Shown: positions 33,201 through 41,284, numbered from the stretch's first letter. The stretch is 41,515 nucleotides of DNA from Candidatus Martarchaeota archaeon (GCA_023473425.1 JAMCYG010000023.1:1-41515); one strand, 5' to 3'. Notes: a model not told the origin generated them from the sequence alone. Program-made: numbers and translations.

Positions 33201-35783
33201 TGCAAGGCTGCCTGTGGAATCATTGGTAAGTACGTTGGAGTAGAATCTTGCTATTGTTGCATTGTTGAATGGGCCGCCATGCGCCATGTAATCCAAAGTG
33301 GACATTTTGGCAGAGAGCCAGGTCGGAGAATATGACAGGGGTATAGTGCCCGCAGGCGCGAAGTTTGATTTCACGCTATATGCAAGTATGTCGCCAGTTG
33401 TATTCGGTAGGTATACGTAGGTACCGCCAGCGTCAGATGCCATGGAGTACACCCCGCCGAAAGGCACACCCTGCAGATTGTTATTTGCTACAATAGTGCC
33501 GTTGGATAGGACGCCTGCCATTTCAAATGTAGGCGATGAGCTGCTTATCGTGCTTGCGGTGGCTCCAAATATGAAAACATCATCGGCATAGTCTGTAGTC
33601 ATCGTGTATGGCACCAGACTGGATATGCAGTCAGAACCTGTACAAGAATTGCTGTATCCACCGAGTCCCCACCAGCTATTCGTATTGCTAGTCAAGTTAT
33701 ACACGTTTGTTACGTACAAGTTGCTTGATTGTTCTGTGCTCGATATCTGCCAATATGCTTTCCAATTAGATTCCCATTCATTCAGCGTGTTAGCCGTCAC
33801 TACAGAAGGTGGATTATTAGTCAGGTTAAGGTAGCCTTTTGGTATGAAGCTCAGAACATAGAGGTATGAACTCATGGTCGAGCTGAAGCATGCCGTGCCG
33901 CATGTTGTAGAATAGTTGATTATGTATATTTTGTTGTTGGGAGATTCAGCCATGTATATCGGTGATTCTACAGGACCGGAAGCGAAGTTGTTTATACTCC
34001 CTAAGGTCTGACCGACAAGTGTTGTGAATCCATTGAGTATCCCTTTGCTTCCAGCATTGCGCTGCTTTATCTGCGAAGGTGTCTCCGCGATCATGAACGT
34101 GGAGTTGCCGTTTCTGAATGCAGCTGGATCAGGATTGCCGACCGACACCAAACTTGACGGGAATTCAGTCACAATCCCGGCAGGATGTGATGAGGAAGTC
34201 ACTGTAGCGAAGAAGCCGTCGCCAGTGTAAATCTTGAACGGATCGAGTTTGGCAGCGCTGAGATAGTTGCTTGGACTGTACATGTCGTATGAGAGGTTCA
34301 GGAATTCGGTTCTATTCGTCGCAGAGCTGACCACAGCTGGCATCGAAGTGTTATAGAGGAAGTAAGGATACATGCCCACATTAATTGTTGGATATGGGGC
34401 TTTCTGCGGCACTACCCAGATGGTTATGTCCCTTTGGGCGTACTTGGAGCAGCCAAAACCAAGAACATCTGGAAAACACGATGTCCAGGCGAAATAGTAG
34501 TTATTGCTGTCGCCCTGGTATGTAGTCATATAGCCGCTCTGGTTCGTGCCATCGGTGTAGTATAAAGTGCCAGACCCGAGGACGTTGTAGCCGCCATTGC
34601 TCAGGCACCAGCTAAGGCTATGTAAAGCACCGCAAGTTGCAGTGGAGGAAAAGCTTGCCGGAGCATATGCACTACCGTCATAAGATATCCAGTCCTCACC
34701 AGCAAATGAGGGATTGACCGAAGGTACAGGCATTGTCGTGGAACTCAGCTTTGAGAGAGTCGCAGAAGTGTCGAAGCTGTAAGTGTACTGGTCCGCCAGA
34801 TTGCCGCAGGGCGCTGTAGAACCGCTGCTGCAGCTCACGGTGTAACCGACGTCATAATGGAGATTCGGATAATTAGCTGATTCGGATATAGAGCCACTCA
34901 TCGCAGGAATGTTGGCAACTTCAGCAAACCATGTCCAGATACCGCTCTGATTCGAGGAGGGAAAGTTCTGAAACACGTTAGACACAGTATCATACCCGTT
35001 GGAGATGTTCGGCGTCTGCCCGCTGTATGAAGCGGCGCCATCATAAGTGAGTGCATACGCATCGCTTCGCACTAGATTGTTGAAAGCAGGACCAGCAAAT
35101 GAGTCCGCAACGGCAGTAGTATTCCACATTGTATGTATGTCAAGCAACTCGTTGGTAGTTAGCGGGCTGGATGGGGCCAAACAGCGGTTGCCATATATGC
35201 CGTCAGCCATGTCTGTAGAAAAGTACTCGAGCGTGTTAGATGGATTCGGAGCTACAGGGCAAGTTATAAGGTTCTGCACATTCGCGCTGTTGAAATTTAT
35301 CACACTACTTATTACAGGAGTATTGCTCGTTTCTGGAGAGGAGGTCACGGTGAAGTTGCCATTACCAGCAGAGCCCGATGGGTAGTCAGTGACAACAGTG
35401 CCGAATTTCTTGTACACGTTGCAGTCTCCGCCATTCGGCGTGGCGGTAGGGCATCCTGGGTATATCGAAGTTGTCGATGTGGAAGTCGTAGTGGTAGTAG
35501 TGACGGAAGTAGTCAGTGAAGAGTTGTACACGCATTGGTAGCATCCGGTCTTAAGAAGGGTGCAAGTTTGTTTGGGGTTAGGACAGTAGCCTATATGCCC
35601 GCAGCTGCATTCTGGAAGGGCATATATAACTTGATTAAGGGTTGAAGACGCCGAACGTGTGCTAGTTGCATTGTTTGCATAAGTGCTACTCGAGATCAAC
35701 AGGGTAGTTGCTATAGCAAGCAATACGAAAAAGCGTGCCATCACAGTGTATTCTTCCCGCATGCGACCAGCAGTTATTAGCAT
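30288..35783 (-). CDS. giant exported surface protein with C-terminal membrane anchor
   Basis: An 1,831-residue extracellular protein. The N-terminus carries a Sec signal peptide (MARFFVLLAIATTLLISSSTYA after a short leader). Then come a Cys-rich segment (ECSCGHIGYCPNPKQTC) and a Ser/Thr-rich stalk (SVTTTTTTSTSTTSIYPG). The bulk is Asn/Ser/Tyr-rich, with strand-rich blocks and many N-glycosylation sequons; a middle part (VYLPNTTGDILAYS, PSWLSAK-type spacing) could be a beta-propeller but this is weak. The C-terminus AAIAVLAALALVAITVAIQRRR is one membrane helix followed by a basic stop, as in S-layer-like anchors. TATA tttaaata at 35804-35811 lies 26 bases upstream, so a leaderless start at 35783 fits; ATG 35741 is an alternative. 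No known family recognised. Confidence 0.82.
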   Translation of the reverse strand: MLITAGRMREEYTVMARFFVLLAIATTLLISSSTYANNATSTRSASSTLNQVIYALPECSCGHIGYCPNPKQTCTLLKTGCYQCVYNSSLTTSVTTTTTTSTSTTSIYPGCPTATPNGGDCNVYKKFGTVVTDYPSGSAGNGNFTVTSSPETSNTPVISSVINFNSANVQNLITCPVAPNPSNTLEYFSTDMADGIYGNRCLAPSSPLTTNELLDIHTMWNTTAVADSFAGPAFNNLVRSDAYALTYDGAASYSGQTPNISNGYDTVSNVFQNFPSSNQSGIWTWFAEVANIPAMSGSISESANYPNLHYDVGYTVSCSSGSTAPCGNLADQYTYSFDTSATLSKLSSTTMPVPSVNPSFAGEDWISYDGSAYAPASFSSTATCGALHSLSWCLSNGGYNVLGSGTLYYTDGTNQSGYMTTYQGDSNNYYFAWTSCFPDVLGFGCSKYAQRDITIWVVPQKAPYPTINVGMYPYFLYNTSMPAVVSSATNRTEFLNLSYDMYSPSNYLSAAKLDPFKIYTGDGFFATVTSSSHPAGIVTEFPSSLVSVGNPDPAAFRNGNSTFMIAETPSQIKQRNAGSKGILNGFTTLVGQTLGSINNFASGPVESPIYMAESPNNKIYIINYSTTCGTACFSSTMSSYLYVLSFIPKGYLNLTNNPPSVVTANTLNEWESNWKAYWQISSTEQSSNLYVTNVYNLTSNTNSWWGLGGYSNSCTGSDCISSLVPYTMTTDYADDVFIFGATASTISSSSPTFEMAGVLSNGTIVANNNLQGVPFGGVYSMASDAGGTYVYLPNTTGDILAYSVKSNFAPAGTIPLSYSPTWLSAKMSTLDYMAHGGPFNNATIARFYSNVLTNDSTGSLAGLAAIGLGNDTPSNHYPVAIAGYQGLIYVLDWWTYHNCVLNPGYYGEGAQVIQKTNQIMQPCSNLGTRNTFYDNLNSSILMLRVFAPNGTEIKIDPVNYSDLVASNSMALSFLNAGAGSYFNGEQPPYGWPLSANLTYINTTTYKVAHITYCAADCNFTPANLNTPYEPIGPLIPATSRSYGLLPYIDFSMDYNGTAYLLSNVSSYSNYGSSISTIYIQLLGFRAPVYNYSKISLASNAKYFCYLTTAPTSGKTTCMVPSNSPGSAYNSSDAAVLMNMSMGPFIEVPNSFSYAESQGSPSIYQSALSTFSSLGIGQSGSSSGSQTSTSSTTTTINYTQVTNSSIPHGTGLASSYTYINTSIGGAFLVPLHYSYSLNKVWSSPSSCTQVYRSNDIPTGGQCVSTYSNGKIILSGIYCSSGAPCTYDVPFGSTQSSSRDIYAVAQYPVHTASLNYTIQGGATLLQYLTTGNLYTANISDKNVILPPLINYNLLTDRLIGSVYINQTVNPDNNVASPLVVNYTRVLAYGTQTYNIKSTFGSYPSYQIELSNPVTPATGVTQLPPSERYVCKHFIINYSCSWEQVAPEAYPGPSLINLTLAGPDVNAPFSLFSIYKLTSYSDSFSYSLLGSKQALGYDRFIYMITDEFGNLLKAPIDVDISNLTSIQLSHSIDTNPNNPNESAVTVSGTALNCQNTALTGCTPMPPDTPIYIYYDTNLNYYNSTLTQSSDPANYFAYAENCAFSPLSTGCTLANPTYTWTWTDSGGSYSHSDNTTGVEEANYVTFHTQYNSSTANTCALEPNSLLASSLSVNCNIYGYFGLPKTASYPTGTAYCVPTFLNGTGHLTTQLGLVDIAYTDSNGNFSDKFNVCGTGTAKITASYYGAPSPEPMLYKQPDMNNASYTSTQFTALNRPNANLNTLEFNYSYSPYSAVQTFPIGIYALSYGKDDAAIAVLAALALVAITVAIQRRRAVRS

Positions 35784-35799
35784 TAATTATTTCTGTTAA

Positions 35800-35815
35800 C
35801 ACTTTTAAATACTTA
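35800..35815 (-). promoter_or_regulatory. TATA box of the giant surface protein gene
   Basis: Minus strand gtatttaaaagtg, about 26 bases upstream of the start at 35783. Confidence 0.5.
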
Positions 35816-35885
35816 TATAGTAGTACCATGCGAAAGAAAACGTAAATATTTTGTTTGGCAAATAAACAAATAAAAGGTGATCGAA

Positions 35886-36557
35886 ATGGATATTAGGGAT
35901 GAGCTATTTTGGGTAGGACACGCGAGCTTCTACGCCAAGACCAAAGGCCGCACTATATTTATAGACCCGTATATGCTCTCGGACAAGATAGAGGAAAGCG
36001 CGGACCTGATACTTATAACTCATCCGCATTTCGACCACTACAGCAAAGACGATATAGACAAGATCGTTAAAGATGGCACAAGGATAATTGCACCCCAGGG
36101 CTGCGAGGGCATTAATGGGTACAAGAATGTGCGGATCGTCATGCCAGGGGAAAAGATGAATTTCGATGGTGTGGCGATAGAGACGGTGCCAGCATACAAC
36201 GTAAACAAGGCCAGGCTGCAGAACCATCCAAAGGCTAACGGCTGGGTTGGTTACATAGTCGATTTGGACGGCAAGAGGGTTTACCACGCTGGCGACACAG
36301 ACTTCATTCCCGAGATGAAGGAGATGAAGGGCTTGCATGCAGCGCTGCTGCCAATAGGAGGCACTTATACAATGGACGTTGACGAGGCAATAGAAGCAGC
36401 GCACGCCATAAACGCGAAGTACACGGTACCAATGCACTACAAGATATTGCTTGGCAGGGAGGGAAGCGAAAGAGCAGCAAAGAAGCTGCAGGCGGCAATA
36501 CCTTCGACTCTCCTCTTTGATGAAGTGCAGGAGGTCAGGTATTCGTTCAGAGAATAA
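35886..36557 (+). CDS. metal-dependent hydrolase of the metallo-beta-lactamase fold (UPF0173-like)
   Basis: A 223-residue hydrolase. LITHPHFDHYSKDD is the HxHxDH metal-binding motif, YHAGDTDFIPEM the following Asp ligand, and TVPMHYKI the last His. WVGHASFYAKTKGRTIFIDPYM is the usual first strand. Substrate unknown; related archaeal proteins are annotated as L-ascorbate-6-phosphate lactonase-like or uncharacterised. ATG 35886 follows AAAGGTGATC with a four-base spacer; the GTG at 35877 (track) lies inside this ribosome binding site. Single gene, divergent from the giant surface protein, convergent with rsmA. Confidence 0.88.
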   Translation: MDIRDELFWVGHASFYAKTKGRTIFIDPYMLSDKIEESADLILITHPHFDHYSKDDIDKIVKDGTRIIAPQGCEGINGYKNVRIVMPGEKMNFDGVAIETVPAYNVNKARLQNHPKANGWVGYIVDLDGKRVYHAGDTDFIPEMKEMKGLHAALLPIGGTYTMDVDEAIEAAHAINAKYTVPMHYKILLGREGSERAAKKLQAAIPSTLLFDEVQEVRYSFRE

Positions 36558-36581
36558 GCGAACAGGCGGGCACAGCCATAA

Positions 36582-37406
36582 CTAGCACAATCCCGACATC
36601 TGGTGCGCGATATCTAGTATCTGTTCCGGGGTGAGTTTGAACACTACGCTATCTGCATGTGTGAGGCGTAATGAAATGGCGCGAGCAGCATCGTTGTCAA
36701 GGCCTAACTCTTTCCTAGAATCGAACAGTGCGTTCTTCACCCTTTTCTTCTTGTGCTCCATGAGCAGCCTGATCATGTTGTAGTCTTTGGCACCTATCTT
36801 GAAGCCGTTGGGCTTCATGTAAATCAGTTTCGAGCTAACTCTTGGCCTAGGCACAAAGCATGTTGCAGGCACAGGCATTATTTCGGTAATAGATACAGTT
36901 AGACTGCAGATGACGCTCAGCCTCGTATAATTTCTGGTTCCGGGACTCGCCGTCATGTGCTCTACAAACTCCTTCTGGAGGCAGATGACTGATTCTAAGT
37001 CGTTGGCAGTCGCCCACTCTACCACCTTGCTCGAGATATTGTACGGGATATTCGCTATCAGTATGTCTATATCTTTCGGCAGTTTCTCTGCTTCATCCAA
37101 GAAATCAGCTTTTATAACCCTAAGATTACTGCTTCTTACCCTTGTACTGAGCATCTCAGCCATTCCGGAATCCTTCTCAACTGCGATTACGCTACTTGCA
37201 GTTTTGCACAGCTCGTTGGTCAGGAAGCCGAGGCCCGGGCCTATCTCCAGCACGCGCTTCCCTGCAGCGTGAGCGGCGGACGCCTTTGCTACCTTCGGGC
37301 ATATCAGGAAGTTCTGCCCCAGCCTCTTCTTACTCCTTACGTTTCTGACCGCAGACATGTATTCCCCATAGCTCCAGTCGGCGGCTTCAGCTTCGTGTTC
37401 CTGCAT
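36582..37406 (-). CDS. rsmA: rRNA adenine dimethyltransferase (RsmA/KsgA/Dim1)
   Basis: Dimethylates the two adenines in the 3' helix of 16S rRNA. SAM-binding motifs in order: RSKKRLGQNFL (family start), VLEIGPGLGFLTNELC, VIAVEKDSGM, VIKADFLD, and the catalytic IANIPYNISSKV (NxPY). The C-terminal part has FVPRPRVSSKLIYM, typical of the family. The track ORF begins at 37478, but ATG 37406 is favoured because a TATA box (gttataaata) is about 25-33 bases upstream, giving a leaderless message; ATG 37358 (MSAVRNVRSKK) would also be reasonable. Divergent from the pilin-like gene at 37477. Confidence 0.92.
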   Translation of the reverse strand: MQEHEAEAADWSYGEYMSAVRNVRSKKRLGQNFLICPKVAKASAAHAAGKRVLEIGPGLGFLTNELCKTASSVIAVEKDSGMAEMLSTRVRSSNLRVIKADFLDEAEKLPKDIDILIANIPYNISSKVVEWATANDLESVICLQKEFVEHMTASPGTRNYTRLSVICSLTVSITEIMPVPATCFVPRPRVSSKLIYMKPNGFKIGAKDYNMIRLLMEHKKKRVKNALFDSRKELGLDNDAARAISLRLTHADSVVFKLTPEQILDIAHQMSGLC

Positions 37407-37427
37407 GAGAAGTAATGCTGCAGCAGC

Positions 37428-37461
37428 ATATTTATAACTCTGCCGTGAGATAAATTTATAC
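37428..37461. promoter_or_regulatory. back-to-back TATA boxes of rsmA and the pilin-like gene
   Basis: Minus strand ttataaatatg (37429-37439) serves rsmA; plus strand gataaatttatac (37449-37461) serves ATG 37477, 16-28 bases on. The two boxes are about 10 bases apart, so the promoters must interfere or share factors. Confidence 0.55.
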
Positions 37462-37476
37462 AGCGGGCAAGAGTGC

Positions 37477-38931
37477 ATGAGATCACAGAGTGCGTTGGAT
37501 TTCCTATCGACTTACAGCTTTATGTTCCTAGTAATTGCCATTGCTCTCGCCATACTTTTTATATACTCGACGCTACCAAACAACGTCTTCCCGCTGAACT
37601 GCAACATGTATAATACATTCCTCTGCGTCGATGCGATCCTTACAAATACGACTGTCGCGGGCCAGTCACAACTGCTCGTAGTATTCGCAGACCAGGTGCC
37701 GGGGGTAATAAATGTCAGCTCTTTTCAGCCAACGTTAGATTACAAGGCAGCATCCAACAGCATATGCACGCCAAGCGTCGCACAGTCCGGGCAGAGGATA
37801 TACTGTGTAGCAACGTTTGATAATGGAGCGGTCCCAGGAAGAATATACAGTGGCACTCTTAAACTCTATTCCAACTACTGCGCCAATGCAGCAGGCAACA
37901 CTACTTACACCAGCTGCCCTTCCAACTCGAACTACTCATACGGCGGCTTCATACGCATAGAAGCCTCGACCTTGCCAAAGGACGAGCTGCCGCTAAGCGC
38001 ATCAAACTTCAGCATAACGATCAACAATACGCAGAATGGTGGGGCAATACCTGCACATTTCGACGTACCAATAAGTTTTAGCCCGAAAAATTCCACACTC
38101 GCAACTCATGAGAGGCCAGATCTTGGCAATATAAGGTTTTACTACGGCAGCAAGGAGCTTTACAGCTGGTGTGAATCCAACTGCAGCACATCCGCTAGCG
38201 GCAATGCAATCTTCTGGGTCAGGATACCAGAAGCTATACCTCCACTCAGCAGCAAGAGAAATGTTATGACTCTACAGATGTACTTGCTGCCGATAACCAC
38301 AGAATATGACGGCATATATGCAGGTGAAGCTCCACAGCTTTCGCCTTTATATGCTGAATACGACAATGGTGCAGAAGTGTTTAAAGGCTATTGGAATTTC
38401 AAAGGCACTTCAGCGCCACCAGGATTTACATTTTTGAGTGGATCTGGCGCATCTTATAATAATGGTGTTACACTGAGTGCAACTACAGACATATATTATT
38501 CTACAACTACATACGACCCTGCAGACTACATGCTGGAAGGATATGTTACTTCTACTTCAGCCGCATGGGGCGGATTGATATATTCAACCACAGCTTCACC
38601 AGGCGGGAGTTATGGATTAAATACAGGGTATGCGGCAGGGGAATCAGGGGTACAGCAGATATATTCAGCTGACGCCGGAAGCGAGATATATGTGAACGGA
38701 GTAAGTATAGTATATCCGGCCGTTTATGGGATATACTGGGGTGCAACTGGAACTGCAACCGAATATACAAATTATAATAGTCCCCTGGCCGCGTCCACAA
38801 CTGATGAACCGAGCCTGACAAATTCATATGTAGGGTTGGGGGCTTGGGGCAGCGGAACAATCACTGTAGACTGGCTGCGCCTGCGGCCATACCCACCTAA
38901 TGGTATTATGCCTACGGTCACTATAACTTGA
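37477..38931 (+). CDS. pilin-like surface protein with DUF2341 domain
   Basis: A 484-residue exported protein. MRSQSALDFLSTYSFMFLVI is a class III/prepilin-like N-terminus with Asp in the place of the usual Glu and a hydrophobic helix to about residue 31. Residues about 40-145 have the cysteine-patterned head also seen in the protein at 8996 (CNMYNTFLCVDAIL, CTPSVAQSGQRIYCVATF, YCANAAG). Residues about 185-290 form a DUF2341 domain (LGNIRFYYGSKELYSWCES, FWVRIPEAIPPLSS), followed by a ConA-like tail (PAVYGIYWG). The DUF2341 region is closely similar, also at the DNA level, to that at 18522. Leaderless from the TATA box at 37449. Next to a membrane-bound winged-helix protein that may regulate it. 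Confidence 0.82.
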   Translation: MRSQSALDFLSTYSFMFLVIAIALAILFIYSTLPNNVFPLNCNMYNTFLCVDAILTNTTVAGQSQLLVVFADQVPGVINVSSFQPTLDYKAASNSICTPSVAQSGQRIYCVATFDNGAVPGRIYSGTLKLYSNYCANAAGNTTYTSCPSNSNYSYGGFIRIEASTLPKDELPLSASNFSITINNTQNGGAIPAHFDVPISFSPKNSTLATHERPDLGNIRFYYGSKELYSWCESNCSTSASGNAIFWVRIPEAIPPLSSKRNVMTLQMYLLPITTEYDGIYAGEAPQLSPLYAEYDNGAEVFKGYWNFKGTSAPPGFTFLSGSGASYNNGVTLSATTDIYYSTTTYDPADYMLEGYVTSTSAAWGGLIYSTTASPGGSYGLNTGYAAGESGVQQIYSADAGSEIYVNGVSIVYPAVYGIYWGATGTATEYTNYNSPLAASTTDEPSLTNSYVGLGAWGSGTITVDWLRLRPYPPNGIMPTVTIT

Positions 38932-38954
38932 GGACATCGTAGCCTACATATGCA

Positions 38955-39686
38955 TTAGCCATAGATGTTTGCCTTACATTGGCTCGGATGCGTAGCATTT
39001 ATTCCAAAAGCCTCGAGCGCGCTGTAAGCCCAACAGTATCCCTGCTTTGTATCATTCTCAAGCCTAGCGCGCTGCTGCGCAGAGAGAGTATATGCATATC
39101 CTGTTTCTGGCACGCTTATGGTGCCGTTGGCTGGAATGTACTTAACCCCGCTGCCGACATTTATTGTCATGCTGCTCACGTTGATGTATGTAATGTAGCA
39201 GGGCGATGCATTAGCTATGTAGCCTATTATCGTGCTGACGCTGGAGTAGTTCGCGATAGGGTATACGCGAAGCAATGGGCACGCGTATGTGCCGGTAGTG
39301 GCGCCAGTTATCGCAGGCAGGCTGGTTGCGTTGCTATTGTTTCCAAGATTCTGTGGATTACTATTGGAATTAGGGGCGATTCCACCAAGAGCATATACTG
39401 CAACCAGCACGGCCATTGCTGCAACCACGGCTATGGCGCCTATCCATATTGTATTGAATACGGGCTTAATCTCAGGCCGGTCGTCTGTTTTGAGCTTGTA
39501 GTACTTAAGTCTCTTGAAGTAGTGATTATCATCCTCTTCTATAGCACCCATCCCCTTCAGCTCAGCTAGGTGCTGGCTGATAGTGGACTTGGCGAGTCCT
39601 AGCTCGCCGCTAAGCTGACTTACGGTCCTCCTTCCCTCTTTCAGTTTAATGAGTATCTCCTTCTTCGTCTCCATTGCCTTTCCCAT
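38955..39686 (-). CDS. membrane-anchored winged-helix regulator
   Basis: A 243-residue single-pass protein. Residues about 5-60 form a winged-helix DNA-binding domain of the ArsR/MarR kind (EILIKLKEGRRTVSQLSGEL, LAKSTISQHLAELKGMGAIEE). A hydrophobic segment (TIWIGAIAVVAAMAVLVAVY) near residue 85 spans the membrane. The rest, with many Asn-linked sequons and Cys pairs, faces outside (YPIANYSSVSTIIGYIANASPCY). It therefore looks like a one-component membrane regulator that senses an external signal. Start ATG 39686 has GGTGA five bases upstream; the track start 39719 lacks this. A palindrome overlaps its promoter (39728-39744). Convergent with the DUF2341 pilin-like gene, 23 bases apart. Confidence 0.85.
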   Translation of the reverse strand: MGKAMETKKEILIKLKEGRRTVSQLSGELGLAKSTISQHLAELKGMGAIEEDDNHYFKRLKYYKLKTDDRPEIKPVFNTIWIGAIAVVAAMAVLVAVYALGGIAPNSNSNPQNLGNNSNATSLPAITGATTGTYACPLLRVYPIANYSSVSTIIGYIANASPCYITYINVSSMTINVGSGVKYIPANGTISVPETGYAYTLSAQQRARLENDTKQGYCWAYSALEAFGINATHPSQCKANIYG

Positions 39687-39715
39687 TATTTCACCGTCAG
39701 TAGTTAAGAGCGACG

Positions 39716-39730
39716 CCAAATATAAATAAC
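39716..39730 (-). promoter_or_regulatory. TATA box of the membrane winged-helix regulator
   Basis: Minus strand gttatttatatttgg, about 30 bases upstream of ATG 39686. Confidence 0.6.
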
Positions 39731-39744
39731 GTTCCGGAAGCGTT
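39728..39744. promoter_or_regulatory. operator-like palindrome overlapping the regulator promoter
   Basis: AACGTTCCGGAAgCGTT is an inverted repeat (AACG-TTCC / GGAA-CGTT) with one extra base in one arm, directly upstream of and touching the TATA box. A suitable site for a dimeric winged-helix protein, possibly the adjacent gene product acting on its own promoter. Confidence 0.45.
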
Positions 39745-39823
39745 AGGTTTTAGTTCGGTTTTACAGTGGTCGTATGTGATTGCCTGCTGGCAGCGGATAA
39801 AACAGAGGAGCGCCCAAAACAAG

Positions 39824-39875
39824 TATGGGTGCGAGGGTGTTTACTTCGGGCGATGTAACACCATGCGTGACCATA
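39824..39875 (+). other. long imperfect hairpin in the intergenic region before TyrRS
   Basis: TATGGGTGCG (39824-39833) pairs with CGTGACCATA (39866-39875) over ten positions with one mismatch and two wobbles; inside it GGTGTT-(T)-AC pairs with GT-AACACC over eight, loop TTCGGGCGAT. It could be a small RNA or an mRNA leader structure; nothing identifies it. The rest of 39745-39970 shows no gene. Confidence 0.4.
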
Positions 39876-39970
39876 AGAAAAGTTCCATTTGATTATCTGC
39901 CACTACTCGCTGCAAGTGACTTGCTCCAGAGAGAAAAGTTTTCTAATGCAGGGCTTTTATTCGAAAGACG

Positions 39971-39990
39971 AGTATTTAAAGATTTATACT
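39971..39990 (+). promoter_or_regulatory. TATA region of the TyrRS gene
   Basis: agtatttaaagatttatact, 125-145 bases before ATG 40114. A leader of roughly 100 bases would result, long for this window. Confidence 0.4.
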
Positions 39991-40113
39991 AGATGGATAC
40001 ATACTGAAATCATAATAGGAAGAAGGTTTATGTCGGTTTAAAGGACTTGAACAAAGAATCTGTAGATAAAAACTCCGCATCTGAAAAAAAGTAATGAATC
40101 TGGGTCTGACAAA

Positions 40114-41133
40114 ATGAACGCAAATTTAGCTATGAACATAGAGTTGGTAACAAGGAATACTGCAGAGATACTTACTAAACAAGAGCTTGAGAACTTGCTT
40201 GCTTCAAAAACAAGGCCTTCGGTATACTTAGGCAGGGCCATAACGGGCCCTTTGCATATGGGTCACTTGGTATCGTTGAGCAAGCTGCTGGACTTGCAGA
40301 ATGTAGGTTTTGAGACGATTGTGCTGCTTGCAGACATACATGCAGCGCTTGATGATCTTAAATCCAAATGGGAGGATCTCGAAATAAGGAGGGAGTATAC
40401 GCGGAAAGCGATAGAATTATCAGTCGAATGGAAAGAAAAACCAAAATTTGTAGTAGGATCTGACTTTCAGCTCAAAAATGATTACCAGATGGATATATTC
40501 AAAATGTCAACCTTGGCAAACGTTCAAACTGCAATGCATGCTGCATCAGAAGTCACTAGAATGAAAAACCCAAAAGTAAGTGAGCTGATCTACCCGATAA
40601 TGCAGGCACTTGACGAACAGTATCTCGGCGTTGATATGCAGCTAGGGGGATTAGATCAGAGGCATATAATGGCATTTGCCAGGGAATATATGCCCAAAAT
40701 GGGCTACAATAAAAACGTTGAGCTGATGATGCCGTTGGTGCCTTCGCTAAAGGGACCGGGTGTGAAAATGAGCTCCTCAGTGTATGGCAGCAATATAAAG
40801 GTTAATGCGTCTGAAGAGGAGATAAAGAAGACCATACAAGAGGCATACTGCCCAATAGGTGTGATGCAGGATAATCCAATAACTGCGATTGTTAGTCTCT
40901 TGATACTTCCAACAGAAGGCAAGCTCGTAATAGCAAGAGACAGCAAATTCGGTGGGGACCTTGAGATAACATCTGCAAAGCAGTTGGAAGAGGTCTATAC
41001 AAGCAAGGCGTTGCACCCGTCTGACCTTAAGGCAGCAGTAACAGAATACCTAATACGTAAGCTCGCAAGAGTGCGCAATTATTTTGAAAGCAACAAAGAC
41101 TTGCTGCATAGGTTGGGTCATAATTTTGAGTAA
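40114..41133 (+). CDS. tyrS: tyrosyl-tRNA synthetase
   Basis: Class I synthetase, 339 residues, the archaeal/eukaryotic short form. Visible motifs: YLGRAITGPLHMGHLVSLSK with HMGH (HIGH motif), VLLADIHAALDD, the tyrosine-binding region YPIMQALDEQYLGVDMQLGG LDQR (broken for length), and GPGVKMSSSVYGSNI with KMSSS. TrpRS shares the fold, but the Tyr-type GGLDQR motif and the KMSSS context favour TyrRS. ATG 40114 has no clear ribosome binding site; ATG 40132 is an alternative six residues in. A T-run (gtattttttag) after the stop may end the transcript. It runs toward the two minus-strand tRNA-Thr genes. Confidence 0.9.
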   Translation: MNANLAMNIELVTRNTAEILTKQELENLLASKTRPSVYLGRAITGPLHMGHLVSLSKLLDLQNVGFETIVLLADIHAALDDLKSKWEDLEIRREYTRKAIELSVEWKEKPKFVVGSDFQLKNDYQMDIFKMSTLANVQTAMHAASEVTRMKNPKVSELIYPIMQALDEQYLGVDMQLGGLDQRHIMAFAREYMPKMGYNKNVELMMPLVPSLKGPGVKMSSSVYGSNIKVNASEEEIKKTIQEAYCPIGVMQDNPITAIVSLLILPTEGKLVIARDSKFGGDLEITSAKQLEEVYTSKALHPSDLKAAVTEYLIRKLARVRNYFESNKDLLHRLGHNFE

Positions 41134-41284
41134 AAGAAATGCAATCCAATCGTATTTTTTAGGCAGTCAGATTTCTGAAGAGAAAGAGGTATGCTGGAAG
41201 AGCATAAAACATTTGCTTATTAATGAAGAACTGTGCAACCTTTATCGAAATATAGAAATTGGCTTGGCTAGCCTGTTATGTATA

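Noticed and set aside
33300-33500. A beta-propeller in the giant surface protein
   Set aside because: A few propeller-like strands are visible but no regular blade repeat could be counted, so it is mentioned only as a weak possibility.
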